A stretch of DNA of 64,000 nt from Pseudeuparius sepicola (taxonomy: Eukaryota; Arthropoda; Insecta; Coleoptera; Anthribidae), in NCBI GenBank assembly GCA_963920635.1, contig OY987298.1, forward strand, positions 682,001 to 746,000, given 5' to 3'. Made by a program: the position numbers and the translations under genes. The notes under the pieces are model-generated. The model ran no database searches. It had not been told where the DNA came from and worked only from the letters and a program-made list of their open reading frames with translations. Below are positions 24,701 to 34,770 of the stretch, piece after piece (the stretch's first letter is position 1; each line of letters starts with the position of its first letter).

Positions 24701-27499
24701 ATCGAAATTTCGTGTTTAGAAATAAATCAAGACAATGGAAGTCCGACCACAGATTTTTACTCCTCAACAATCTACTTCATCTACAAACTTCAAACAACAG
24801 CCATCTTTTATTTATGTTAAGGAAAATCGAATTTTCCACAATATGTTATCCCCAGGGGCCACTCGTAAATTCCCCCTCATCCTATAAACATCGATGTGTT
24901 GAGTAGGATAATGTTGGTGTTTTTTTTCTTCGATTTAAATATTTTTCGGGGTTAATTTTACCCATTGAAAAGTCTACTTTAAAATGGTATACAGGGCACA
25001 CGTGCAATTATCGCTAACAGAGGCATATGATTGGTTGGATTTTTATGGAAGGAGCTACCTTATTGGATGCAAGCAGTATGAGGGAAATAATCACTCGAAA
25101 ACGATCAGAGATTTGTACTGATCGAAATTTCGTGTTTAGAAATAAATCAAGACAATGGAAGTCCGACCACAGATTTTTACTCAACAATCTACTTCATCTA
25201 CAAACTTCAAACAACAGCCATCTTTTATTTATGTTAAGGAAAATCGAATTTTCCATAATATGTTATCCCCAGGGGCCACTCGTAAATTCCCCCTCATCCT
25301 ATAAACATCGATGTGTTGAGTAGGATAATGTTGGTGTTTTTTTTCTTCGATTTAAATATTTTTCGGGGTTAATTTTACCCATTGAAAAGTCTACTTTAAA
25401 ATGGTATACAGGGCACACGTGCAATTATCGCTAACAGAGGCATATGATTGGTTGGATTTTTATGGAAGGAGCTACCTTATTGGATGCAAGCAGTATGAGG
25501 GAAATAATCACTCGAAAACGATCAGAGATTTGTACTGATCGAAATTTCGTGTTTAGAAATAAATCAAGACAATGGAAGTCCGACCACAGATTTTTACTCC
25601 TCAACAATCTACTTCATCTACAAACTTCAAACAACAGCCATCTTTTATTTATGTTAAGGAAAATCGAATTTTCCACAATATGTTATCCCCAGGGGCCACT
25701 CGTAAATTCCCCCTCATCCTATAAACATCGATGTGTTGAGTAGGATAATGTTGGTGTTTTTTTTCTTAGATTTAAATATTTTTCGGGGTTAATTTTACCC
25801 ATTGAAAAGTCTACTTTAAAATGGTATACAGGGCACACGTGCAATTATCGCTAACAGAGGCATATGATTGGTTGGATTTTTATGGAAGGAGCTACCTTAT
25901 TGGATGCAAGCAGTATGAGGGAAATAATCACTCGAAAACGATCAGAGATTTGTACTGATCGAAATTTCGTGTTTAGAAATAAATCAAGACAATGGAAGTC
26001 CGACCACAGATTTTTACTCAACAATCTACTTCATCTACAAACTTCAAACAACAGCCATCTTTTATTTATGTTAAGGAAAATCGAATTTTCCATAATATGT
26101 TATCCCCAGGGGCCACTCGTAAATTCCCCCTCATCCTATAAACATCGATGTGTTGAGTAGGATAATGTTGGTGTTTTTTTTCTTAGATTTAAATATTTTT
26201 CGGGGTTAATTTTACCCATTGAAAAGTCTACTTTAAAATGGTATACAGGGCACACGTGCAATTATCGCTAACAGAGGCATATGATTGGTTGGATTTTTAT
26301 GGAAGGAGCTACCTTATTGGATGCAAGCAGTATGAGGGAAATAATCACTCGAAAACGATCAGAGATTTGTACTGATCGAAATTTCGTGTTTAGAAATAAA
26401 TCAAGACAATGGAAGTCCGACCACAGATTTTTACTCAACAATCTACTTCATCTACAAACTTCAAACAACAGCCATCTTTTATTTATGTTAAGGAAAATCG
26501 AATTTTCCATAATATGTTATCCCCAGGGGCCACTCGTAAATTCCCCCTCATCCTATAAACATCGATGTGTTGAGTAGGATAATGTTGGTGTTTTTTTTCT
26601 TCGATTTAAATATTTTTCGGGGTTAATTTTACCCATTGAAAAGTCTACTTTAAAATGGTATACAGGGCACACGTGCAATTATCGCTAACAGAGGCATATG
26701 ATTGGTTGGATTTTTATGGAAGGAGCTACCTTATTGGATGCAAGCAGTATGAGGGAAATAATCACTCGAAAACGATCAGAGATTTGTACTGATCGAAATT
26801 TCGTGTTTAGAAATAAATCAAGACAATGGAAGTCCGACCACAGATTTTTACTCAACAATCTACTTCATCTACAAACTTCAAACAACAGCCATCTTTTATT
26901 TATGTTAAGGAAAATCGAATTTTCCATAATATGTTCTCCCCAGGGGCCACTCGTAAATTCCCCCTCATCCTATAAACATCAATGTGTTGAGTAGGATAAT
27001 GTTGGTGTTTTTTTTCTTAGATTTAAATATTTTTCGGGGTTAATTTTACCCATTGAAAAGTCTACTTTAAAATGGTATACAGGGCACACGTGCAATTATC
27101 GCTAACAGAGGCATATGATTGGTTGGATTTTTATGGAAGGAGCTACCTTATTGGATGCAAGCAGTATGAGGGAAATAATCACTCGAAAACGATCAGAGAT
27201 TTGTACTGATCGAAATTTCGTGTTTAGAAATAAATCAAGACAATGGAAGTCCGACCACAGATTTTTACTCAACAATCTACTTCATCTACAAACTTCAAAC
27301 AACAGCCATCTTTTATTTATGTTAAGGAAAATCGAATTTTCCATAATATGTTATCCCCAGGGGCCACTCGTAAATTCCCCCTCATCCTATAAACATCGAT
27401 GTGTTGAGTAGGATAATGTTGGTGTTTTTTTTCTTAGATTTAAATATTTTTCGGGGTTAATTTTACCCATTGAAAAGTCTACTTTAAAATGGTATACAG
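15796..27499 (+). repeat. Satellite array, 28 units of 417 or 420 bp
   Basis: Head-to-tail monomers start GCACACGTGCAATTATCGC at 15796, 16216 and onward. Two length classes differ by CTC (TTACTCCTCAAC against TTACTCAAC); one unit is 419 bp because of a T-run. Every unit carries the same 98/99-codon open frame, but all six amino-acid variants I can find (S/R, I/T, Y/S, R/Q, E/K, R/M) are replacements. There is thus no sign of protein constraint and I do not call it a gene. Identity between units is very high. The first half of the monomer matches flanking repeat DNA and the inverted copy near 31.9 kb; the second half matches 14765-14830. The right edge breaks at GGTATACAG. Confidence 0.97.
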
Positions 27500-27900
27500 A
27501 GTGAGGTTTTTTTTTATGATCAGTATGGGAGTCTCGGAAACTAGTGGAGGTTGAAGGACGGTTAAATGGGGAAAGAATTGCAGTTTTGTGGGATCAATTT
27601 AACGCGCCTTGTGGATTTTTGAAAAAGTCATGGCTTGCCAGATATTTAAAAAACGAACTTTTGGTGATTTATTTTAATCCATCTAGCTTCGTTGTTTCTA
27701 ATTTTAAATAAAAAGTGTAAATACCAAAGTTGTCATGTCCTACTTTCCGTCACAGCTGCCATTTTCCAGATATGACACAAACTTGTGTTTTTAATGGAAA
27801 CCATAGTTGGACATGATCTCAAAAAATCAGGCATTTCAGAGCTTTCCAACGATATAATACTCCATATGGTTATTCAGAAAAATAACGGAAATAACTATGC
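27500..27900. other. Unassigned flank of the satellite
   Basis: No coding frame is recognised. The edge reads TATACAGAGTGAGG, which resembles the TATACAGGGTG ends of the foldback families here. Confidence 0.4.
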
Positions 27901-27902
27901 TT

Positions 27903-28004
27903 TCGTCTAGTTTGTCCAATCTGGACCAACACTATATTAATATAATATAGTGTTGGTCCAGGTCCAATATACTTCTGATTACAATCTGATCAGCTAACTT
28001 CATG
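27903..28004 (-). pseudogene. Penelope GIY-YIG fragment, inverted second copy
   Basis: Read on the minus strand it gives SDCNQKYIG, then a 41-bp palindrome, then the codons for QTRR. These match the plus-strand GIY-YIG copy at 28088. An in-frame stop lies just before SDCNQ. Only about 60 bp of coding sequence survives on either side of the palindrome. Confidence 0.7.
27921..27961. repeat. Mini-palindrome insertion, 41 bp
   Basis: Eighteen-base perfect arms (CTGGACCAACACTATATT and inverse) with a 5-base spacer AATAT are flanked by exact 7-bp direct repeats GTCCAAT (27914-27920 and 27962-27968). It splits a GIY-YIG coding fragment whose paralogue at 28088 is uninterrupted. Confidence 0.85.
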
Positions 28005-28087
28005 TCCTTGGTTTCCTATTAGGTAAGCCCAAGGACTAAATTAATCTACTAGGTAACCCCAATGACTAAATTAATCTTTTAGAAAAA

Positions 28088-28388
28088 TGTGGAATATATG
28101 AAGTTTGCTGTTCAGATTGTAATCAAAAGTATGATGGACAAACTAGACGTTCTATAAAACCATATTATTATGGGACATTTAAAATATGGTCGATTGGAAA
28201 AATCTAGCATTTCCGTACATGCTTTTGAAAATAATCATAGAATAACAGGAGAAAATTTAAAATTACTAAGTACCTATCTACCTGATAGGAGATTATTAGA
28301 CGCTTATGAAAGTCTGGAAATTTCAAAATGTAAATTTAGTTTAATAAAGATAAGGGACCAATTTCCTATGGCCCATTATACATGTTAA
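28088..28388 (+). pseudogene. Penelope-like element, GIY-YIG endonuclease end
   Basis: Frame one reads CGIYEVCCSDCNQKYDGQTR, which has the spacing of the GIY...Y(I)G motif with Asp in place of the Ile (YDG). About 28170 onward another frame reads LEKSSISVHAFENNHRI and ENLKLLSTYLPDRRLLDAYE, the conserved tail that follows the nuclease in Penelope-like retroelements, ending at a stop at 28388. The two pieces are out of frame, and the Arg-containing helix region between them is damaged. Penelope elements use this nuclease with a reverse transcriptase, which is absent here. An inverted partial copy lies just upstream. Confidence 0.8.
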
Positions 28389-28418
28389 TAAACTGATAGG
28401 TAGAAACTTAAGAATAAT

Positions 28419-28490
28419 ATAATAGCATTGAGTAAAGGATTACTCAATGATAATAGCATTGAGTAAAGGAATATTACTCAATGATAATAG
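28419..28490. repeat. Two adjacent mini-palindromes sharing ATAATAG flanks
   Basis: The order is ATAATAG, a 24-bp palindrome (arms CATTGAGTAA, loop AGGA), ATAATAG, a 27-bp palindrome with the same arms and loop AGGAATA, then ATAATAG. The three 7-bp repeats are at 28419-28425, 28450-28456 and 28484-28490. Confidence 0.85.
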
Positions 28491-28547
28491 GTATATAGTT
28501 TTCACAGTAAAAATAGAATGGGTTAGGAATAAGTAGATTAGACTTAT

Positions 28548-28588
28548 CATCTCCTGATAACATGGTTAGCGAAACGCGTGTCGAGTTC
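28548..28588 (+). ncRNA. Possible decayed hammerhead ribozyme of the Penelope element
   Basis: CTCCTGATAACATGG then TTAGCGAAACGCGTGTCGAG resembles the hammerhead layout: a CTGATGA-like box (here CTGATAA), CGAAAC, a minimal stem III (GCG/T) and GTC before a GAG that can pair with the upstream CTC. Penelope-like elements are known to carry such ribozymes near their ends. Stem II is poor and one core base differs, so activity is doubtful. Confidence 0.35.
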
Positions 28589-28814
28589 GAGTGTTTTAGA
28601 AAATCCAGAGTCGCAGAATTTTCTTGGATGTCAGATTTTCGAGGTTTCTTTCGGTACTGGAGGAAAGTGCAAGAACCAATTAAGAGATTTTTATCCTTCG
28701 ATTTTTAGAACGGCTCCTGAATTATTTTTGGGAGAGAAATAAATAAAAATCTGAAACATCGGTTTTCCGCCATTTTCTTGGAACGTTTGAGGTTATGGTG
28801 AAAAATGTCTTATA

Positions 28815-30003
28815 CAGTGCCCGCCAAAAAGTTGGAACCAGGGACTCTTTAAAATAAGGGGACCCAGCATTATACTTTCCAAAGTGAGGCCTATTCTTTC
28901 CTCATTCTAATAGTATCAGTGATGCCAAGTATTCCATTTTATTGGAGAATCTATGAATATAACAGTTACTTTGATTGTAAAAATTAATAATGGTTTCCAT
29001 GATTTCTAAAAATTAGACTTGACAATGTTGTGTCTACAATTACAGAATATGGCAACTGTCAAATGAAACAAATTTATCGTATAGTTTAAATTCTTTAATT
29101 GTCACATCTGAGTATCTGAAAGTTAGAAAACTTAAAAATTGTGAATTATGATGGGAAATTTTTTTTTGCCTCCTTTCGAATCTATGGCACTATCTATCAC
29201 ATAAAACCTGATGGCAGTTGGGAACTGACATATAACGTAACCTTGTACCAGCCCACTTATGTGGTCTCCTTGGAGTCTACAGAAAACAAACTTCCCCTCA
29301 AGGCTTCCCTTTTCCTATGTGATAGACTGTGAAATGCTGGGTCCCCTTATTTTAAAGAGTCCCTGGTTGGAACCATAATATGGGATTACAATTTTTGGGC
29401 TAAGATGAAACTACTCTGGGGCGATCATCTCTGCTTCCAAAAAGATTCGAAATGAGATCAAACGCCGTGACGTTATTTGACATACCTGTCAAAAATGACA
29501 TTTAATTAAAGAAATGGCCAAAATATGCTTTATTTGTGATTTTATCTGCCAATGATAAATTTTTGATATTTTGAAAAAATATAAAAACTAATAAATTTCA
29601 TTTTTTGACTTTAGAATTGTTTGCTTATCATCCAATCGTGATATTTTTTAGTTATGGACCTTTTTTGGGTCGTAATCAGCTAGTTTCAAGAAAAACTCAA
29701 CTAACAAGGTGCAATTATTTTTATATTTTTTCAAAAAATCAAAAATTTATCATTGTCAGAATTTTTGTCTGAAAATTGGCACATAGGGGTAAAATAAAAT
29801 TCCAAGCAACTTCTTCAAATAACTTTTTTTGATAAAATCACAAATAAAGCGTATTTTGGCCATTTAAGTCAAACGACGCCACCGACGTTCAATGATCTCA
29901 TTTCTAATCTTTTTGGAAGCAGAGATGATCGTCCCAGAGTAGTTTCATCTTAGCCCAAAAATAAAAAAAATTCTATATGGTTCCAACTTTTCGGCGGGCA
30001 CTG
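28815..30003. mobile_element. Mariner-type palindromic element, CAGTGCCCGCC ends
   Basis: CAGTGCCCGCCAAAAAGTTG at the left and its inverse at the right are flanked by TA on both sides. Further inverse blocks (AGTAGTTTCATCTTAGCCC, TCATTTCTAATCTTTTTGG) show that the whole unit is a long palindrome. A hAT MITE is inserted 24 bp inside the left end. TA target and CAGTG termini are typical of Tc1/mariner-mobilised MITEs; no transposase is present. Confidence 0.88.
28839..29365. mobile_element. hAT MITE family C, copy 1 (527 bp)
   Basis: Termini CAGGGACTCTTTAAAATAAG and inverse are flanked by the exact 8-bp duplication GTTGGAAC (28831-28838 and 29366-29373), which is part of the mariner-type element's own terminal repeat. 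Other family members are at 37218-38723 and, inverted, 41972-42975. The frame at 29141-29332 is a chance frame also readable in the third copy. Confidence 0.93.
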
Positions 30004-30103
30004 TATGAAAGATTTAGACTTTTTTAATATCTGCAAGTTTTGTGCAGGACATTTTCCGCTAAGAGGTCACGTTTCACCAAAAAAAAAACAACCCGTCAGC
30101 CAG

Positions 30104-30290
30104 AGCTGGGTCAATTACAATTATTAAAAACTAACCAATTACAATTCCAATTACTTTTGTAGGAATGTAATTAGATCCAATTACAATTCCTTTGATATTT
30201 TGAAATGTAATTGAATTACAATTACAATTACTTGTATTTGGAATTGGAATTGATGTAAACAATTACTTTTTCAATTACTTCTTGTTTGCT
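30104..30290. repeat. CAATTACAATTA-type simple repeat, left block
   Basis: Irregular repetition of CAATTACAATT and inverse forms. The inverse-oriented partner block is at 30975-31300, so the intervening 0.7 kb may be enclosed by a loose inverted repeat. Confidence 0.7.
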
Positions 30291-30974
30291 TTATTTTCTA
30301 TTAAATTTGTAGACACCAAAATAAGGTAGGTACTTACCTAGTTACTTAAAAAACCATAACTGATAACTATATTAAGCATTATTTGTTCTGCTATGCAAAA
30401 AAATTCTAGTCTTTGTGTCTTTGTAAATGGCAAATATTCAAATTAAAATAAATAAAAAGTACAGTATTTTAATGAACAAAACGAATTATATTCATAGGTA
30501 ACAGTATAATATAGTAATACCTATGTCTAAAAACACAATGGCCTCACAGAGTCACAGCTCAGTTTCTATGAAAATAAAACTGATAATAAACGGCTACATG
30601 AATATAGAAATAAAATAAATCTTTTAAAATGTATACAAAAAAAATCTTAAGGCCGTGCCATATGGGCTTTACAAGAGATATAAGAAAAATAAAAAAAGGC
30701 CTCATTGTTAAGACAATAGGCATTACAAATTGACTATTAATATAGAGATAGAGAATACAGAACAATCGTTGTGACTTGCCAGTGACGCGTAAATGGTAAA
30801 TGGGAGTGGCATAGGAAAGAAAACATTATTGCGGACTTTGTCAGTGATGAAGCATTTATTTGACATTGCATTTCGTTGGCCAGGTTGGCCCAAACAACGT
30901 TGCAATATTTCCAAAATCAATCCAGGTTTCCCCGATTAATCAGCTCGGGGCGTCCGTCGCCGGCCGGCACCGCA
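30291..30974. other. Unassigned, AT-rich
   Basis: No coding frame is recognised; a short GC-rich patch (CGTCCGTCGCCGGCCGGCAC) lies just before the right-hand repeat block. Confidence 0.4.
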
Positions 30975-31300
30975 ATAGGAGATTGTGTAAGCAATTGTAA
31001 TTGAAAAAGTAATTGTAATTGAAAAAGTAATTGTAATTGAAAAAGTAATTGTAATTGGACAAGTAATTGTAATTGGACAAGTAATTGTAATTGGAAAAGT
31101 AATTGTAATTGAAACAGTAATTGAATTAAAGGAATTTTAAAAAGGAATTGCAATTGTCAGAAGTAATTGATTTTAAATTACAAGTACGATTCCTTTTCAA
31201 AAAGTACCTGATATTAAATTACAATTACTGTCTCTATTTCAAAAGCAATTCCAACTAAGTACAATTCCATGAAAAGGAATTAATTGACAGTTCAATTACT
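30975..31300. repeat. 18-bp minisatellite AATTGTAATTGAAAAAGT, right block
   Basis: About seven head-to-tail 18-bp units with GAAAAAGT/GGACAAGT variation at 30985-31130, followed by looser copies. It explains the QLQLLFQLQL-type open frame on the minus strand, which is not a gene. Confidence 0.85.
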
Positions 31301-31379
31301 TGCCACCATAATAATGTTAATAATTTCATTTTTTCAAAAATGTATTGGCACCAGTCTAGTTGAGTTGGGACGGCCTTTA

Positions 31380-31800
31380 TACCTAAGCGGCAACCCTTCT
31401 TTTTAGAAGAAACGGTCCGGCGCAATAAAAAATCTTCCAGAACGTATCCGCTCCGGTAACTTTCCACCGTTTCCGGGAACCCAACGAGGGTTCGTAGCGC
31501 GCACCCGCACCGCCAAAAATCTGCGTCCAATTTACCCGCGAGGGACGGTCGTAAAGCCGCCCGCCGGGGGTGTACATAAATAACCCCCGGGCCCAGGGCC
31601 CCGGGCGTAGGGAACCACCCGTAATAATCCTGGCGCGCCGCGTCGCCGGCACGCGGAACCGTTTTCGGCGAAACGACGGTACCATGTGGCGGCCGGTACC
31701 TGCGGTACCGCGACGGTCCGGCGGCAGAACAAATGGAAGAGCCACAATAACATCCGACCGACAACAAAGTAATAACGGGGAGGATTCGGCTTAGGTTTTC
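31380..31800. other. GC- and CpG-rich island, unassigned
   Basis: Dense CpG with GGGCCCAGGGCCCCGGGCG and paired GGTACC-containing blocks. Overlapping open frames on both strands (up to 170 codons, 31255-31767 minus) show no domain and arise from composition. It is not repeated elsewhere in the window. Confidence 0.4.
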
Positions 31801-31924
31801 TGTATTTATTTAATTAGAGGCCGCGGCGGCGATGTTCATAGCGTCGCTAACTCCCGGACAAAATTGACGCACCGCTTTAATTAATCTAAATATTTCCAAT
31901 AAAAAAGCCGGTTTTACATTGATT

Positions 31925-32690
31925 ATTTCCCTCATACTGCTTGCATCCAATAAGGTAGCTCCTTCCATAAAAATCCAACCAATCATATGCCTCTGCTAGC
32001 GATAATTTGCACTAGTGCAATTACTGGTAATTGCACTTGTGCAAATTATCACTTCGTTGCTTAGCAACCGCGAATCTGTTGGATACACACACGTACCTAC
32101 TTCTTAAAGTTTGTGTGTTTCACACTGTTCTAAATTATGCAGCTTATAGTTGCGGTATTATTAAGCATTATATCAATGAATTTATACATATAACTTTTAC
32201 ATTGCTAAATTCTTGTTATTTAGACCTCCGCCTTCGTTTAAATTTATGACACATTCAGAAAATAAACCAACACCGACAGGGTGTAGGTATAATCGCATTT
32301 GCCTTGGATACCCAAGCGTCATGTTTGTTTACTCGAACGCTACAGTCGAACTGTCAAAATGAGTCCAAATGTAAACATAGAAAAAATTAATACAGAAATT
32401 ACTAAATCGTATTCGTGAAATAATCTCGACAAATACCACTCGTGCCGGAAATTTTTCTAGATAATTTTATTCTCAAGCCCTATTTTGCCCATTAGCAAAA
32501 CCACTCGTACAAATTGGGCTTTTATTTTCAGAGATAAAATCCCTCGAGCTTCGCTCTCGGGATTTTATCAGAAAATAAAGACCCAATTTATACTCGTGAT
32601 CTTTCTAGGCAAAATAGCGCTTTCGAAAAAATTATCGATAAAATTTCCGACACTAGTGATATTAGCTAGTGACAGTTTCGCATTTTTCTG
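31925..32690 (-). repeat. Unamplified inverted relative of the satellite source
   Basis: In inverse orientation it matches 15150-15900, including the first ~100 bp of the satellite monomer (shared GATTATTTCCCTCATACTGC). Homology to the monomer stops at that point, with different sequence beyond. It also shows a palindromic GATAATTTGCACTAGTGCAA segment near 32002-32050. It preserves the pre-amplification structure. Confidence 0.85.
32533..32569. repeat. Mini-palindrome insertion, 37 bp
   Basis: Arms GATAAAATCCCTCGAGC and a near-perfect inverse surround TTC. The paralogue near 15225-15240 lacks it. Only AGA or TCAGA repeats at the edges, so the direct repeat is weaker than in the other cases. 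Its centre AGCTTCGCT is shared with the 39-bp palindrome at 15601. Confidence 0.65.
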
Positions 32691-33395
32691 ATTTTGGCAT
32701 CGCTAACTTTATGTTAATAATTATTTTGATAAACATTGTCAATAGCATAATAAAAAAATTTTTGTATTTTTTTCTTATGCGACCCCATTAAAATTGTATT
32801 GTATCGTATTCAGAAAGTTCCAATGTATCGATTTTCACCAAAAAAAGTACCTATATGGTCCCATTTAAAAAAATTAAATCGGTTACCATGGCAACCACAT
32901 TTTTTGTGCTACGAAAGATTGCTTGATATCACTAAACGGGAAATAATTTGCCCTAACACTTTTATTAAAACATGTTTTTGATATGAGGAATATTTTAAGA
33001 AATATAAGCAATATTCTATCCACAGTGTATAGGGCGTTCCATTAAACAAGTTTGATGTCTCACAGTCTGCATAAAATTTAGTACCACCGTAAGAAAAACA
33101 ATTAAGGGATTGCCTATTTATGCCGGACCACCCTGTACCCACTAAGTTACTTAAGCAACCCCCGATGGCGAAGCGGCGAACATCGCTGGCGTTCTCCCCC
33201 CCTCCCCCCCCCCGGTGGGGGGATCGACCGGGGGGAGTCCGACTTCGACAGGTGCCCCGGCAGCCGCAGGGCCCCTTTCAATTAGGGGGGCACAGACCCC
33301 CCCATCCCCCCTACGTGGCCCCCCAATCGATGAACCCCCCCGGGATGAACAGGGACGGTGGTCGGTGTGGGGGGATGGGGCGTGTTTGTAATAAT
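32691..33395. other. Unassigned; CpG/C-run island at 33160-33385
   Basis: No gene is recognised. The island has long C and G runs (possible G-quadruplex sequence) and ends exactly at the target site of the next hAT element. Minus-strand frame 33151-33441 is compositional. Confidence 0.4.
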
Positions 33396-33444
33396 TAAAG
33401 GGCGGAATATATGCATTTAATTTCAATCGAAATATGCGCATATA

Positions 33445-34146
33445 CAGGGTGTTCGAAAAATAGACGGAGATATTTTAGAGGGTGATTCCCTGTTAAGAAA
33501 TATGAAAAAAAGTTTCTATAAACATGGGTCCGGAAATGCAGAGTTTTCAAGATACAGGATGTTAAATAAAAAAAATAAAACATGAAATTATTAATGTCTT
33601 AAAAATTATTTACTCGATTCTGTTGAAATTTGGCAAAGTTATTTGTTGTATTAACTAGATTAAATTTATTAAGTCCAGTGGCGTCCCGGGGGGCACCTTA
33701 GCGAATATTATTATCAAAAAATGTACGCCACTACCTTTTTTGTAACTTTAATATTTTTTGTTTGATTAAGCATCTAAAAATACAACTTCTTTCCCTCTTG
33801 TATTGTTTTCCTATCTCACTTCGTTTTCGAAAAAAAAAAAATAAAAACCGTTTTATTGCATGTCACTGGACAAAATTGGTTGTAGTGTACTTTATGTTAT
33901 GATATTGGAAAAGTTGCAATAACACTCTTTCCTAGAAATGCTTTTGATTATTTGTTTTCCAAGGCACTTGTCATTTTTTTTGCAAAAATTGATAAACCAA
34001 TTTTGTCCAGTGACATGCAATATATTTAACATCCTGTATCTTGAAAACTCTGCATTTCCGGACCCATGTTTATAGAAACTTTTTTTCATATTTCTTAACA
34101 GGGAATCACCATCTAAAATATCTCCGTCTATTTTTCGAACACCCTG
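33445..34146. mobile_element. Foldback family F, copy 1 (702 bp, TA target)
   Basis: CAGGGTGTTCGAAAAATAGA at the left and its inverse at the right, with TA on both sides, inside the terminal part of the hAT relic. Inner arms include the CATGTCACTGGACAAAATTGG block in both orientations. A 703-bp copy in inverse orientation is at 48676-49378. No protein is present. Confidence 0.92.
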
Positions 34147-34319
34147 TATATGCATCATTTTTAGTTAAAATATACAATAATATGCATTTATATTACATGT
34201 ACAAATACCTTAAAAAACACCAAAACTGATTTTAGAGAAAGGGTTTATTTTAAGAAAAATTAAAGGAAAACAAATACATAAAATACCTCGTAAAATACCT
34301 ATATTAAAGCAGAATTATA

Positions 34320-34770
34320 AAAACATTTTAATTTGAAATTGTATAGTAGGAATTTATGATTCAATACTTTTCAAAGTTATAATATAGAAAAGCTTCTCTT
34401 AACATCTGCCAATGTAATAGGACAATATTTTAATTTGGGTAGTAAGGTACAAGGTAAAGGTGGCAACTTCGTTGGATGATTTACCATCAAAAATACTCTT
34501 TACTGCCATTAAAGATTTGAACACTTCATTCTTTTCTACAGTAGAGCATCTAATTTTTTTTAACTTTAATACCTATACATCACCGGGAACCTTTCTACAT
34601 TTAGCGGAAAATGTTTGAACAAAATCTACCGATTCGCTTAAACCTAAATTTCTACTTTGTAATGAAAGAATTATTATATCTGGTATAAAACTAAAATTAA
34701 CTTTAATAAAAACAAGTTGGTTAGCTACATCCGCATTTTTCAGGATTTCTTGAATTTGCACTACACACTG
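34320..34770 (-). pseudogene. hAT transposase C-terminal remnant
   Basis: Minus-strand translation gives NADVANQLVFIKVNFSFIPD and, in another frame after stops, KYCPITLADVKRSFSIL. The latter corresponds to the DVERSFS block of the hAT dimerisation domain, with Lys for Glu. Several stops interrupt the last 100 bp. It is similar in layout to the better preserved copy at 55928-56620. Confidence 0.75.

Noticed and set aside
15827..27411. 28 tandem 98/99-codon open frames as a gene family
   Set aside because: They coincide with satellite monomers; observed variants are all amino-acid replacing, there is no promoter or domain, and the unmodified relatives do not keep the frame.
15796..27499. CRISPR-like or bacterial repeat array
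   Set aside because: Units are 417-420 bp with no short repeat/unique spacer pattern, and the context is eukaryotic.
30917..31153. QLQLLFQLQLL repeat protein on the minus strand
   Set aside because: Direct translation of the 18-bp AATTG minisatellite.
31255..31767. 170-codon minus-strand frame in a CpG island as a gene
   Set aside because: Several overlapping frames on both strands are equally long, none with a recognisable domain; expected from high GC.
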